Assembly (NCBI RefSeq): GCF_008728195.1
Contig: NZ_CP031598.1
Location: forward strand, 5,208,001-5,272,000
Direction of reading: 5' to 3'
Origin: Roseovarius indicus
Lineage (GTDB): Bacteria > Pseudomonadota > Alphaproteobacteria > Rhodobacterales > Rhodobacteraceae
Length of the DNA: 64,000 nt
The first letter of the stretch is position 1, and the number at the start of each line of letters is the position of its first letter. The notes beneath the pieces are model-generated. The model did no database searches. It was not told where the DNA came from and worked only from the letters and a program-made list of their open reading frames with translations. This document shows positions 43,695 through 52,740 of the stretch, in pieces. Made by a program: the position numbers and the translations under genes.

Positions 43695-44081
43695 ATGCCA
43701 CACCCCGACACCCGCGCCGACCTTATCGCCGCCGCCTGCCTCCTCCTTGCCGTGATACAGGCCATGATGCTCGCCTCGCTCTTTGCTGGCGTCGCACCTC
43801 ACCCGCCCCGCGCCATCCCGCTCTTTGCCATGCCGCCCTTCCTGTCGGTCAGCATCGGCACGGCGCTGGCGGCCTGTCTGCTGGCACAGCGCCCCACCGG
43901 TCAACGCCTCGCCATTCCCGCGGCCCTCTTCGCCCTCCTCAGCTTCGGCCCGCAAAAATACCTCGACCCGGCCTTCCCGGAAATCTGGATCGCCGTCATC
44001 GCCAGCCAGGCCGCGGTGCTGACCATCGCCTACGCCCTCATCGCACAGCCCACCGCCAGCCGCGCCCGCCATGCGAACTGA
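43695..44081 (+). CDS. Small four-helix membrane protein, hypothetical
   Basis: A 128-residue protein with four hydrophobic segments: ADLIAAACLLLAVIQAMMLASLFAG, LFAMPPFLSVSIGTALAACLLA, LAIPAALFALLSFG and IWIAVIASQAAVLTIAYALIA. I recognise no family. It has the look of a small inner-membrane protein controlled by the TetR regulator, possibly for efflux or stress, but this is a guess from context. The ATG at 43695 follows AAAGGACG. A bidirectional terminator follows the gene. Confidence 0.6.
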   Translation: MPHPDTRADLIAAACLLLAVIQAMMLASLFAGVAPHPPRAIPLFAMPPFLSVSIGTALAACLLAQRPTGQRLAIPAALFALLSFGPQKYLDPAFPEIWIAVIASQAAVLTIAYALIAQPTASRARHAN

Positions 44082-44091
44082 CCTGGAAATG

Positions 44092-44120
44092 AAAAAGGCC
44101 GGGCACCGGCCCGGCCTTTT
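44092..44120. terminator. Bidirectional terminator between the small membrane gene and potC
   Basis: AAAAAGGCCGGGC-accg-GCCCGGCCTTTT is a perfect 8-bp GC stem flanked by an A run and a T run, so it can stop transcription from both convergent genes. Confidence 0.85.
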
Positions 44121-44140
44121 CGAAACCCTGGTGCGCTGGC

Positions 44141-45331
44141 TTACCCCGGCGAAAGGCCCCGCATCCGCTCCGACCGGCGCCGCAACAGCTCGACCGTCGT
44201 CAACAGCACGATCGAGATCGACACAAGGATCGTGGCAACCGCCAGAATGGTGGGTGAAATCTGCTCACGAAGACCGGTGAACATCTGCCACGGCAGCGTC
44301 TTCTGCCCCGCCGAGCCGACGAACAGCACCACCACCACCTCGTCGAACGACGTGATGAAGGCGAAAAGCCCGCCCGAAATCACCCCCGGCAGGATCAGCG
44401 GCATCTGCACCCGGAAGAAAGTCGTCACCGGGTCGGCTCCCATATTCGCCGCGGCCCGCGTCAGCGACCGGTCAAAACCCACCAGCGTCGCCGTCACCGT
44501 GATGATGACGAAGGGAATACCAAGCGCCGCGTGCGCCAGGACAACGCCCCAATAGGTGCCCTGAAGCCCCAGCCGCGAATAGAAGAAATACATCCCCGCC
44601 GCCGAGATGATCAGCGGCACGATCATCGGCGAGATCAGGATCGCCATGATCGCCCGGCGGAACGGCACGTGCTCCGAACTCAGACCGATCGCCGCCAGCG
44701 TCCCGAAGCTCACCGACAGAAGCGTCGCCACCGGCGCGATCGCCACCGAATTCCACAGCGCCTGCTGCCAGTTGTCGGAGGTGAAGAAGTCACGGTAGTG
44801 CTTCAGCGAGTAGCCCGCCGGGTCGAAAGACAGCATCTCCGGTGTGAAGGTAAAGAAATCCTCGGCGTTGAAGCTCAGCGGCATCACCACAACGATCGGC
44901 GTGATCAGGAAGAAGAAGATCAGGCCACAGATCACGCGGAAGGCGTAATGCCCCAGAACCTGCCCCGGTGTCAGATATGGCAGCAGGTTGGCGCGATACC
45001 GGCCCTGCCCGATCCAGTAGATGAACCAGCCATAGAACAGCCCGAGAAGCGCGCCCACCACGGCCCCCGGCACACCTCCGAACAGAAACCCGCCGACCGC
45101 GAAGAGCGCCAGAAGCCCCCAGCGGAACGGCTTCTCCATGGCCTCGCCCAGAACGCCCTGCGCAAGGAAGGTCACAATCGCCAGAAGCACCGCACCGGCC
45201 AGAATGCCCTGCCAGATCGAGCCCTGTGCCGCGCCCACGAACAGGCCCGCAAAGGCCCCCGCCGCGGCCAGAACCGGAATGGTAAAGCCCAGCGGCTTCT
45301 TCTCGACATACTTGAGTGTGTACGTGGCCAT
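44141..45331 (-). CDS. potC: Polyamine-type ABC transporter permease PotC with extra N-terminal helices
   Basis: A 396-residue permease. The C-terminal 260 residues match PotC: a membrane helix ICGLIFFFLITPIVVVMPLSF (about 134-154), and the EAA loop GFDRSLTRAAANMGADPVTTFFRVQMPLILPGVISG that contacts the ATPase. The first 125 residues are an extension with about four predicted helices (near 16-34, 41-60, 70-88 and 88-107), absent from E. coli PotC. The gene is the last of a minus-strand potA-potD-potB-potC unit, 6 bp after potB. The substrate is probably a polyamine or related compound. Confidence 0.85.
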   Translation of the reverse strand: MATYTLKYVEKKPLGFTIPVLAAAGAFAGLFVGAAQGSIWQGILAGAVLLAIVTFLAQGVLGEAMEKPFRWGLLALFAVGGFLFGGVPGAVVGALLGLFYGWFIYWIGQGRYRANLLPYLTPGQVLGHYAFRVICGLIFFFLITPIVVVMPLSFNAEDFFTFTPEMLSFDPAGYSLKHYRDFFTSDNWQQALWNSVAIAPVATLLSVSFGTLAAIGLSSEHVPFRRAIMAILISPMIVPLIISAAGMYFFYSRLGLQGTYWGVVLAHAALGIPFVIITVTATLVGFDRSLTRAAANMGADPVTTFFRVQMPLILPGVISGGLFAFITSFDEVVVVLFVGSAGQKTLPWQMFTGLREQISPTILAVATILVSISIVLLTTVELLRRRSERMRGLSPG

Positions 45332-45337
45332 GTCCGC

Positions 45338-47080
45338 CTACCCCAGCTTCACGTTGTCGATGCCCACGATCTTGTCATAGGCCCAGTAAAGGATCAGCAC
45401 CGCCGCCAGCAGGATCGTCCCCAGCGCGGCCGCAAGGCCCCAGTTGAGCGACGACGAGATGTGATAGGCGATCCGGTTCGAAATGAACGTCCCCGTCGTA
45501 CCACCCACGATCTCGGGCGTGATGTAGTACCCGATGGCAAGGATGAAGACGAGGATCGACCCCGCGCCGATCCCCGGCACAGACTGCGGGAAATAGACCC
45601 GCCAGAACGCCGTCCACTGCGTCGCGCCAAGCGACCGGGCCGCCCTCACGTAAGACGGCGGTATCGTCGACATCACCGAATACATCGGCAAGATCATGAA
45701 CGGCAGAAGGATGTGCGTCATCGCGACGATCGTGCCGAACTGGTTATTGATCATCACTAGCCGGCCGAAATCATCCACCAGCCCCAGCCAGACAAGCACG
45801 TCGTTGATCACCCCCTGCTGTTGCAGCATGACCTTCCACGCGCTCGTCCGCACCAGAAGCGAGGTCCAGAACGGCAGCAGCACAAGGATCATCAGCATGT
45901 TCGCCGTGCGCATCGGCAGGTTCGACAGCAGGTAGGCCACCGGATATCCCAGAAGAATGCACGACCCGCAGATCACCAGCGACATGAACAGTGTACGCTG
46001 GAACAGCATGATGTAGATCTGCTGGTTCTCCGGCCGCGCCTCGGCCCCATCGACACCCTTCTGCATGTCGATCGCGTTGAGGAAATACCCGCTCGTGAAT
46101 TCCGGGCTGTAGGTCTGGATCGTCCGCCACGTGGCGTTGTTGCCCCAGTCCTCGTCCATTTCCAGGAAGGCATCCTTGAACACGATTTCCGGCTGATCGG
46201 CCAGCATCTCCTGTGCCGCGCGCAGCTCCTCGGCGCCGGGGCCGTCATAACCCGACAGGTCAGCGCCCGCCTGAAGCTCCTGGATCATCGCGATCTTGAC
46301 GGCTTCCCACGGCTCCTCCTCGGCGACGACATCCTCGTCGGCGATCACGGTGAAAAGCGCGAAGGCAGCATATTGGTTGACCGTCCGGGGCAGGATCTGT
46401 GCAATACCGGACCCCGGCACGTATCCCACGTCCCCGGAAAAATCGTCACTGGTCAGCTGCTGCAACATCGCGCGCTGAATTTCCAGCGGTTCGGTGATCG
46501 TCTCGGCCCCCTCGCCGCCGGTCATCAGCTCGTACCAGAACGCCTCTTCTTCCCAGGCCTCGTTGAGATCCTCGAGCGCGTCGATCTGGTCTTCGCCCAC
46601 GTCGTCGACACTCCGGCCACTGCCGCGGAAAAGCGAGGAAAGCCCCGTCTGCTCATAGTTCAGCCGCGTCCCGAGGCGCGTGTGCTCCTTGGCTTCGGCG
46701 GCGATGAACATGTCATAGTAAAGCGCTTCGTAGACCGGCTCGTCGGGCGATTCGGCCTCGTTCGCGTCCCAGTCGGCCAGAAGCTGAACGGTGCGCGGAA
46801 GGGTATTCGAAACGATCTGGTTCTCGACCGACCGGAACAGCATGTCGACGATCGGTGCGATAAAGGTGACAAGCACAAAGATCAGAAGCGGCGCGATCAG
46901 CATCAGCGCCCGCATCTTCTGAACCCTGAGCGCCTTGGCGAGACTGCGTTTCAGCGGCGTGCCGTCGGCGGAGAGCATGCGCCCGTCCTTGTCGACATTG
47001 TCCATGGCCTTGGCCTGGTCGCGCGGGTCGTCCGCCTTCGGTGCATCGACCGTATTCGGATCGGAAGTGCCGTCGCTCAT
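45338..47080 (-). CDS. potB: Polyamine-type ABC transporter permease PotB with a large outer domain
   Basis: A 580-residue permease, about twice the normal PotB length. A charged cytosolic tail (1-55) and helix 1 (about 59-81) are followed by a soluble, strongly acidic region of roughly 270 residues (82-355) before helix 2 (RTLFMSLVICGSCILLGYPVAYLL). The end is ordinary, with the EAA loop in IPPSYVRAARSLGATQWTAFWRVYFPQSVPGIGAG. The inserted region should face the periplasm. The ATG at 47080 is chosen over a GTG at 47095. It follows potD and a strong hairpin. Confidence 0.85.
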   Translation of the reverse strand: MSDGTSDPNTVDAPKADDPRDQAKAMDNVDKDGRMLSADGTPLKRSLAKALRVQKMRALMLIAPLLIFVLVTFIAPIVDMLFRSVENQIVSNTLPRTVQLLADWDANEAESPDEPVYEALYYDMFIAAEAKEHTRLGTRLNYEQTGLSSLFRGSGRSVDDVGEDQIDALEDLNEAWEEEAFWYELMTGGEGAETITEPLEIQRAMLQQLTSDDFSGDVGYVPGSGIAQILPRTVNQYAAFALFTVIADEDVVAEEEPWEAVKIAMIQELQAGADLSGYDGPGAEELRAAQEMLADQPEIVFKDAFLEMDEDWGNNATWRTIQTYSPEFTSGYFLNAIDMQKGVDGAEARPENQQIYIMLFQRTLFMSLVICGSCILLGYPVAYLLSNLPMRTANMLMILVLLPFWTSLLVRTSAWKVMLQQQGVINDVLVWLGLVDDFGRLVMINNQFGTIVAMTHILLPFMILPMYSVMSTIPPSYVRAARSLGATQWTAFWRVYFPQSVPGIGAGSILVFILAIGYYITPEIVGGTTGTFISNRIAYHISSSLNWGLAAALGTILLAAVLILYWAYDKIVGIDNVKLG

Positions 47081-47121
47081 GCTGGTCCCCGTCACCCTGT
47101 TGGGTTGTCTCTTTCTTTGCA

Positions 47122-47150
47122 GGGAGGGCCCGGGCGCACCGGGCCCTCCC
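47122..47150 (-). terminator. Hairpin between potD and potB, no U-tract
   Basis: GGGAGGGCCCGG-gcgca-CCGGGCCCTCCC is a perfect 12-bp stem 26 bp beyond the potD stop. Without a U run it more likely stabilises the abundant binding-protein message or lowers read-through into potB than ends transcription. Confidence 0.55.
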
Positions 47151-47175
47151 CGTTTGGTTCAGCTAGACGGGCCTA

Positions 47176-48291
47176 TCAGCCGGCCAGCCAGGCTTGGAAT
47201 TTCGCGTCGATGTCGTCGCGATAGTCAGCCCAGAACTCGTAGTTGTAGAGGAACGTGTTCTTCGAGTTCTCCGGGTCGGTCGGCATGTGCGGCGCCATCT
47301 CGATGCCGAGATCTGCGTGCTTGCCAACCAACGGAGCCGACGACTCACGTGCCGGGCCGTACGAGATGTACTTGGCCTGGTCCGCCAGACGCTGCGTGTC
47401 GGTGGCGAAGTAGATGAAGTCGAGCGCACGGGCCAGACGATCTTCCGGCAGGTTCGCCGGGATGATCCAGCCGTCAAGGTCGAACACCTGCGCGTCCCAC
47501 ATCATGGCGACGGGCTGGTCCTGCTCTTCGATCACGCTGAACAGGCGGCCGTTATAGGTCGAGCCCATGAAGATCTCGCCATCCGCCAGAAGCTGCGGCG
47601 TGTCAGCGCCGGCCGACCACCAGATCACGTCGTCCTTGATGGTTTCCAGCTTGTCGAGCGCCTGCTGCTGACCTTCCGGGGTTGCCAGAACGTCATAGAC
47701 GTCTTCCTTGGCGACACCGTCGCACAGAAGGGCCCACTCCATGTTGTTGATCGGACGCTTCTCAAGCGCGCGCTTGCCCGGATAGGTTTCCAGGTCGAAC
47801 ACGTCGCAGATGTCGTTCGGCGCCTCGGCACCTTCCGGCACCATGTCGGTGCGATAGCCGAAGGTCGTCGAGTAGACGATCTGCGGGATGAAGCAGTCGC
47901 CGACCAGCAGGTCGCCGAAGTCGTCTTCAGCCGAGGTGCCATCGGGCGCTTCCGCCAGAACTTCCTCGGGGTCGATTTCCATCGCCAGGCCTTCGTCGCA
48001 CAGGCGCAGCGCGTCGGCCGCAACCACGTCGACCACGTCCCAGGTCACGTTGCCGGCTTCGTCCATGGCGCGCAGTTTGGCCACGGCTTCGGCCGAGCTT
48101 TCGTCCCAGACGATCTCGAGGTCGGGGTTCATTTCCTTGTAAGGCTCGGCATAGGCGCGTTCCTGGCTGGTCTGGTATGCACCACCCCAGGAAACCAGCG
48201 TCATCGAGCCGGCCATATCCTGGGCCGACACCGCACCTGCGGCAGACACGGCAACAGCCGTGGAAGCCAGGAGAGTCGTCGTCAGTTTCAT
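47176..48291 (-). CDS. potD: Polyamine-type periplasmic binding protein PotD
   Basis: A 371-residue binding protein with a signal peptide (MKLTTTLLASTAVAVSAAGAVSAQ). MTLVSWGGAYQTSQERAYAEPYKEMNPDLEIVWDESSAEAVAKLRAM is the start of a PotD/PotF-like fold, with CDGVAKEDVYDVLATPEGQQQALDKLETIKDDVIWW and SAGADTPQLLADGEIFMGSTYNGR in the ligand cleft. The group takes putrescine, spermidine or other amine compounds; the exact ligand is unclear. It is the second gene of the unit, 113-216 bp after potA depending on the ends considered. Confidence 0.88.
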   Translation of the reverse strand: MKLTTTLLASTAVAVSAAGAVSAQDMAGSMTLVSWGGAYQTSQERAYAEPYKEMNPDLEIVWDESSAEAVAKLRAMDEAGNVTWDVVDVVAADALRLCDEGLAMEIDPEEVLAEAPDGTSAEDDFGDLLVGDCFIPQIVYSTTFGYRTDMVPEGAEAPNDICDVFDLETYPGKRALEKRPINNMEWALLCDGVAKEDVYDVLATPEGQQQALDKLETIKDDVIWWSAGADTPQLLADGEIFMGSTYNGRLFSVIEEQDQPVAMMWDAQVFDLDGWIIPANLPEDRLARALDFIYFATDTQRLADQAKYISYGPARESSAPLVGKHADLGIEMAPHMPTDPENSKNTFLYNYEFWADYRDDIDAKFQAWLAG

Positions 48292-48404
48292 TTCATTCTC
48301 CCATTTCTCATCCCGTTTCTTGCTCTACGGGCTTCGCTCTACGGGTGAAGATCACGAAGCCTCACGTCATTCGCGCCCGTCCGGGCCGCGAAACTCTCTA
48401 AAGT

Positions 48405-49508
48405 CTAGACCGCATCCAGGGCGCGGCAATCTTCGGGCAGCCAGCCGATCTCGACCTGCTCGCCCGGTTTCAGGCGCTGCTGATCGGCGGAATTCCGGGT
48501 CTTGATGATGAAATCATCCTTGCCCGCCACCTTGAGCCGGGTGCGGAACACGTCGCCCATGTAGATGAACTCCGCCACCTCCGCCTTCAGCGTGTGGGCC
48601 TTGTCGCCCAGCTTCTTCACGTCGACCTCGACCCGCTCGGGCCGGATCGAAATCGTCGTCCGCTCGCCGGGCTTGCTCACGTTCACCGGCTTGGCATCGA
48701 TCAGCTCGCCATCGTCCAGCTCGACCACGGCCAGATCGCCCTTGATCTCCTTGATCGTGCCTTCCAGCGTGTTGTTCTCGCCAATGAACTGCGCCACGAA
48801 ACTGTTCTCGGGGCTTTCATACAGCACGTCCGGCGCAGCGATCTGCTGAATCCGCCCATCGTCGAACACCGCCACGCGGTCCGACATGGTCAGCGCCTCG
48901 GTCTGGTCGTGCGTCACGTAAACCGTGGTGATCCCAAGCTCATGCGCCAGGTTGGTGATCTCGAACTGCATGTGTTCCCGCAGCTGCTTGTCGAGCGCGC
49001 CCAGCGGCTCGTCCATCAGAACCAGCTCCGGCTCGAAGACAAGCGCCCGCGCCAGCGCGACCCGCTGCTGCTGGCCACCCGAAAGCTGGGCCGGGCGGCG
49101 GTTGCCGAAATCGCCCATCTGCACCATGTCGAGCGCGCGGCGCACCTTTTCCTCGCGCTCCGACTTGCCCTGCTTCCGCACTTCCAGCGGAAAGCTCAGG
49201 TTCTCGGCCACGGTCATGTGCGGGAAAAGCGCGTAATTCTGGAACACCATGCCGATCCCGCGCTTGTGCGGCGGGATGTTGTTGATCGACACGCCGTCCA
49301 GCAGGATCTTCCCGTGCGTCGCCGTCTCGAACCCGGCCAGCATCATCAGGCAGGTCGTCTTGCCCGACCCCGACGGGCCCAGCATGGTCAGGAATTCGCC
49401 TTTCGGCATCGACAGGTTCAAGTCTTTGACGACAAGCGTTTCCCCGTCATAACTCTTTTGAACGCGTTCAAACGCAACGAACGCATCGCTGTTCTGCGAT
49501 TCAGTCAA
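48405..49508 (-). CDS. potA: Polyamine-type ABC transporter ATPase PotA
   Basis: A protein of about 367 residues with Walker [10 protein letters not shown], signature [15 protein letters not shown], Walker [13 protein letters not shown] and switch histidine [13 protein letters not shown], plus a C-terminal TOBE domain for regulation. The start is uncertain: a TTG at 49508 has GGGGAG 6 bp upstream and gives the family N-terminus, while a GTG at 49544 adds 12 residues but has no ribosome site. It opens the potA-D-B-C unit. A 50-bp dyad centred on TTTGATCAAA lies about 115-165 bp upstream. Confidence 0.88.
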   Translation of the reverse strand: MTESQNSDAFVAFERVQKSYDGETLVVKDLNLSMPKGEFLTMLGPSGSGKTTCLMMLAGFETATHGKILLDGVSINNIPPHKRGIGMVFQNYALFPHMTVAENLSFPLEVRKQGKSEREEKVRRALDMVQMGDFGNRRPAQLSGGQQQRVALARALVFEPELVLMDEPLGALDKQLREHMQFEITNLAHELGITTVYVTHDQTEALTMSDRVAVFDDGRIQQIAAPDVLYESPENSFVAQFIGENNTLEGTIKEIKGDLAVVELDDGELIDAKPVNVSKPGERTTISIRPERVEVDVKKLGDKAHTLKAEVAEFIYMGDVFRTRLKVAGKDDFIIKTRNSADQQRLKPGEQVEIGWLPEDCRALDAV

Positions 49509-49622
49509 AAGTGGCTCCCCATCAGTGTTACGCCGCGTGTTCACCCGCGGTCGATCAAACTAAAACCACAAACTCGCTACTGTGCAAGGAGGCTAGCGAA
49601 CTTTTTTATCGCTTCAACCGGC

Positions 49623-49672
49623 GGCAGGAAAAACGATCAGTATTTGATCAAAATAAAGTCGTTTTTCCTGCC
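49623..49672. promoter_or_regulatory. 50-bp dyad centred on TTTGATCAAA upstream of potA
   Basis: Fourteen-base arms GGCAGGAAAAACGA (49623-49636) and TCGTTTTTCCTGCC (49659-49672) are perfect inverted repeats. The palindrome TTTGATCAAA (49643-49652) sits at exactly the same centre. A further GATCAAA lies at 49553-49559. It could be an operator inside a transcript hairpin ending the aminotransferase gene. Confidence 0.55.
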
Positions 49673-49739
49673 TTTTCCCCGGTTAAAGCATCATTTTCAC
49701 ATCATCTTATTGCGGTTGCATCGCGTCGCACCCGCGGAA

Positions 49740-51110
49740 TCAGCCCAGAACTTTCTGCGCTGCGGCAACGGTTTTCGTCACCACCTCGTCGGCTTCCTCC
49801 TTCGTCAGGCAGAACGGCGGCGCAAAGCCAAGGATATCGCCCTGCGGCATCGCCCGCCCGATCACACCGCTCTCGGACAGCGCACTGGCCACCTGCGGCC
49901 CGATCTTGTCGGCGGCGTCAAAGAACGTGCGGCTGTCCTTGTCCTTCACGAACTCGACCGCGCACAGCATGCCCTCGCCGCGCACCTCGCCCACGTTCGG
50001 GTGATCGCCCAGCGCCTCGGTCATGGTCTTCTTCAGATACCCGCCAACCTCGCGATTGTTCGAAATCAGGTTCAGATCGTCCAGCAGCTTGAGGTTCGCC
50101 ACCCCGGCCGCCGCCCCGATCGGGTGCGCCGAGTAGGTCCAGCCGTGGCCGATCGCGCCGAACTCGTCGGTGCCCTGCTCCAGAACCTTCCACATCTTGT
50201 CGCTGACAATGGAACCCGACAGCGGCGCATAGGCGCTGGTCAAGCCCTTGGCGATGGTGATCAGGTCCGGCTTAAGCCCGTAATGCTCCGAGCCCATCAT
50301 GCTGCCAAGCCGGCCAAAGCCCGTCACAACCTCGTCGGCCACGAACAGGATGTCGTGCTTGTCCAGAACCTTCTGGATCGCCTCCCAATACCCGGCCGGC
50401 GGCGGCACGATGCCCCCGGTGCCCAGCACCGGCTCGCCGATAAAAGCGGCAATCGTGTCGGCGCCCTCGCGCTCGATCATCTCTTCCAGCTTGTCCACGC
50501 AATGCTGCACGAACTGCTCTTCGCTCTGGTCGAGGTTGTCCCGGCGATAGTAATAGGGCGCTTCCGTGTGCTTGATCTGCGCCATCGGCAAGTCGAACTT
50601 CTTGTGGAACAGCTCCAGCCCGGTCAGCGACCCGGTGATCAGCCCCGACCCGTGATACCCGCGCCAGCGACTGATGATCTTCTTCTTCTCCGGCCGGCCG
50701 AGGATGTTGTTGTAGTACCAGATCAGCTTGACGTTGGTCTCGTTCGCGTCCGAGCCGCCCAGCCCGAAATAGACCTTGCTCATGTGGTCCGGCGCCCGGT
50801 CGAGGATCATCTTGGAAAGCGTGATGCTCGCCTCGGTCCCGTGCCCCACATAGGCATGGTAATAGGCCAGCTCGCGCGCCTGCTCGGCAATCGCGTCGGA
50901 AATCTCCGTCCGGCCATAGCCCACGTTCACACAGTAGAGCCCGGCAAACGCATCCAGAAGCTTGTTGCCGTCACGATCCTCGATATGGCTGCCGCTGCCG
51001 CCCTTCACGATCCGGTTCGGCGCCTCGCCCCGCGCGAACTGCGCCAGGTGCGTCGAAGGGTGAAAGAAATTCTCGCGGTCCCATTGGTCCAGTTGATCGT
51101 TCCTCAGCAT
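49740..51110 (-). CDS. Class III omega-aminotransferase
   Basis: A 456-residue PLP aminotransferase. The start DRENFFHPSTHLAQFARGEAPNRIVKGGSGSHIEDRDGNKLLDAFAGLYCVNVGYGRTEI, the PLP aspartate in LFVADEVVTGFGRLG and the lysine in LITIAKGLTSAYAPLSG define the class III group, which moves terminal amino groups to pyruvate or 2-oxoglutarate. It is encoded between a PotADBC transporter and an aldehyde dehydrogenase, like the Atf of Roseobacter ectoine loci, where it can convert diaminobutyrate; putrescine-type amines are also possible. The ATG at 51110 is preceded by AAGGAAAGG. Confidence 0.88.
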   Translation of the reverse strand: MLRNDQLDQWDRENFFHPSTHLAQFARGEAPNRIVKGGSGSHIEDRDGNKLLDAFAGLYCVNVGYGRTEISDAIAEQARELAYYHAYVGHGTEASITLSKMILDRAPDHMSKVYFGLGGSDANETNVKLIWYYNNILGRPEKKKIISRWRGYHGSGLITGSLTGLELFHKKFDLPMAQIKHTEAPYYYRRDNLDQSEEQFVQHCVDKLEEMIEREGADTIAAFIGEPVLGTGGIVPPPAGYWEAIQKVLDKHDILFVADEVVTGFGRLGSMMGSEHYGLKPDLITIAKGLTSAYAPLSGSIVSDKMWKVLEQGTDEFGAIGHGWTYSAHPIGAAAGVANLKLLDDLNLISNNREVGGYLKKTMTEALGDHPNVGEVRGEGMLCAVEFVKDKDSRTFFDAADKIGPQVASALSESGVIGRAMPQGDILGFAPPFCLTKEEADEVVTKTVAAAQKVLG

Positions 51111-51144
51111 GTTCTTTCCTTTCCTTGGGGGCGTTTCACCCCTG

Positions 51145-51170
51145 CTTTCATTGTTCCAAAAATACTCAAG
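51145..51170 (-). repeat. GAGTATTTTTGG..AATGAAAG core, minus-strand copy
   Basis: Read on the minus strand, CTTGAGTATTTTTGGAAC then AATGAAAG matches the core at 27145-27168. It lies between the aldehyde dehydrogenase stop and the aminotransferase start, 35 bp before the latter's ATG. Confidence 0.55.
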
Positions 51171-51188
51171 ATCCCACGGCCGCCAATG

Positions 51189-52670
51189 TCACGCCCAGTC
51201 GCGGCAGACGTACTTGATCTCCATGAACTCTTCCATCCCCCGGCGCGCGCCCTCGCGGCCAAGGCCAGATTGCTTGACTCCCCCGAACGGAATGGGCGCA
51301 CCGGTCACCTTGGTGCGGTTCACCGCCACCATCCCGAATTGCAGCGCCCGGGTCATCCGGTAGATCCGCCGCGGATCATGGCTGTGCACATAAGCCACCA
51401 GCCCGTATTCCGTGGCATTCGCCTTGGCGACGACCTCTTCCTCGGTGTCGAACGGCGCAATCGGCGCCACCGGGCCAAACGTCTCGTCCCGCATGATCAG
51501 AGCCTCATCCGGCACATCGGCCAGCACCGTCGGCTCATAAAAGAGCGGCCCCAACTCATGCCGCTTGCCGCCACACAGAAGCTTGGCGCCTTTCGACAGC
51601 GCGTCGGCCACGTGCTCTTCCTGCTTTGCCACCGCGCCTTCGTTCATCAGCGGGCCGATATCGGGGTCCTCCATGCCCTTGCCAATCGACAGGGCCTGCG
51701 TCGCCTCCGCGAACCGCTTGCAGAACTCCTCGTACACCGGCCGCTCCACGAAAATCCGGTTCGCACCAAGGCAATCCTGCCCCGAGGTCGCGAATTTCGC
51801 CTTGATCGCCTCGGTCACAGCCCGATCCAGATCGGCATTCTTGAACACGATCACCGGCGCATGCCCGCCAAGTTCCATCACCAGCTTCTTCACTGTCTGC
51901 GCCGAGTCCCGGTATAGGAGCTGCCCCACGGCGGTCGACCCGGTGAAGGACAGCGCCCTCACCCGCGAATCCGACGTCCACGGCGGCACCACGGTCGAGG
52001 CCCGGCCCGTCACCACGTTGAACACCCCCGCCGGCACGCCCGCGCGCTCGGCCAGTTCCGCCAGCGCCAGCGCCGAGAACGGCGTCTCGTGGCTCGGATG
52101 CGCCACCACGGAACACCCGGCCGCAATCGCCGCCGCCGCCTTCCGCGTCAGCATCGCCGACGGGAAGTTCCACGGCGTGATCAGCGCCACAACGCCCACC
52201 GGCTCCAGCCACAGCTCGACCTCCGCGTCGGGCAAGTGGCTCGTGACCCCCTCGATATTCGGCCGCTTGGCCTCCTCGGCGTAATACTCCACGAAACTTG
52301 CGGCATAATCGATCTCGCCCCGCGCTTCCGACAGCGGCTTGCCCTGTTCCAGCACCATGATCCGCGCAAGGTCTTCCTTGTGCTTGATCATCAGGTCGAA
52401 CCACCGGCGCAGGATGGCCGACCGCTCCTGCGGCAACGTCATCGACCAACTGTCGAACGCGGTCTGCGCCACGCCCACCGCCTCGGCGCTTTCCTCCGCC
52501 GACAGCATCGCCACGTCACCCAGGAAATCACCCGTCGCCGGGTCATGCACCGCCAGCGTCTCGCCCGACTCTGCCGCGCGCCATTTGCCACCGATATAGG
52601 AAAAACTGCGAACAAGGGCCTTGTCGCCGATATCCGCCGTCGCCGTGATTGCCGTATCCAGCATAGCCAT
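51189..52670 (-). CDS. Aldehyde dehydrogenase, GabD/DoeC-like
   Basis: A 493-residue NAD(P)-dependent aldehyde dehydrogenase. Cofactor segment TPWNFPSAMLTRK, FTGSTAVGQ, catalytic glutamate in MELGGHAPVIV and cysteine in SGQDCLGANRIFV are intact; the SGQDCLG replaces the TCVCANR of true GabD, so the substrate may differ. In ectoine loci such an enzyme oxidises aspartate or succinate semialdehyde. The ATG at 52670 has AAGGAGA upstream. A palindromic Lrp-like box lies about 70-90 bp before it, and the aminotransferase gene follows 78 bp after its stop. Confidence 0.88.
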   Translation of the reverse strand: MAMLDTAITATADIGDKALVRSFSYIGGKWRAAESGETLAVHDPATGDFLGDVAMLSAEESAEAVGVAQTAFDSWSMTLPQERSAILRRWFDLMIKHKEDLARIMVLEQGKPLSEARGEIDYAASFVEYYAEEAKRPNIEGVTSHLPDAEVELWLEPVGVVALITPWNFPSAMLTRKAAAAIAAGCSVVAHPSHETPFSALALAELAERAGVPAGVFNVVTGRASTVVPPWTSDSRVRALSFTGSTAVGQLLYRDSAQTVKKLVMELGGHAPVIVFKNADLDRAVTEAIKAKFATSGQDCLGANRIFVERPVYEEFCKRFAEATQALSIGKGMEDPDIGPLMNEGAVAKQEEHVADALSKGAKLLCGGKRHELGPLFYEPTVLADVPDEALIMRDETFGPVAPIAPFDTEEEVVAKANATEYGLVAYVHSHDPRRIYRMTRALQFGMVAVNRTKVTGAPIPFGGVKQSGLGREGARRGMEEFMEIKYVCRDWA

Positions 52671-52740
52671 ACTCCATCTCCTTGTTGAGGCGGAGTATGA
52701 GACGACCTTCCAAGCAAGTGAGACTGAACTGTGCCGGGCT

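Noticed and set aside
48594..51917. 1107-codon open frame on the plus strand
   Set aside because: It crosses potA, the aminotransferase and the dehydrogenase on the opposite strand, and its composition (L, R, H, P) is typical of antisense shadow.
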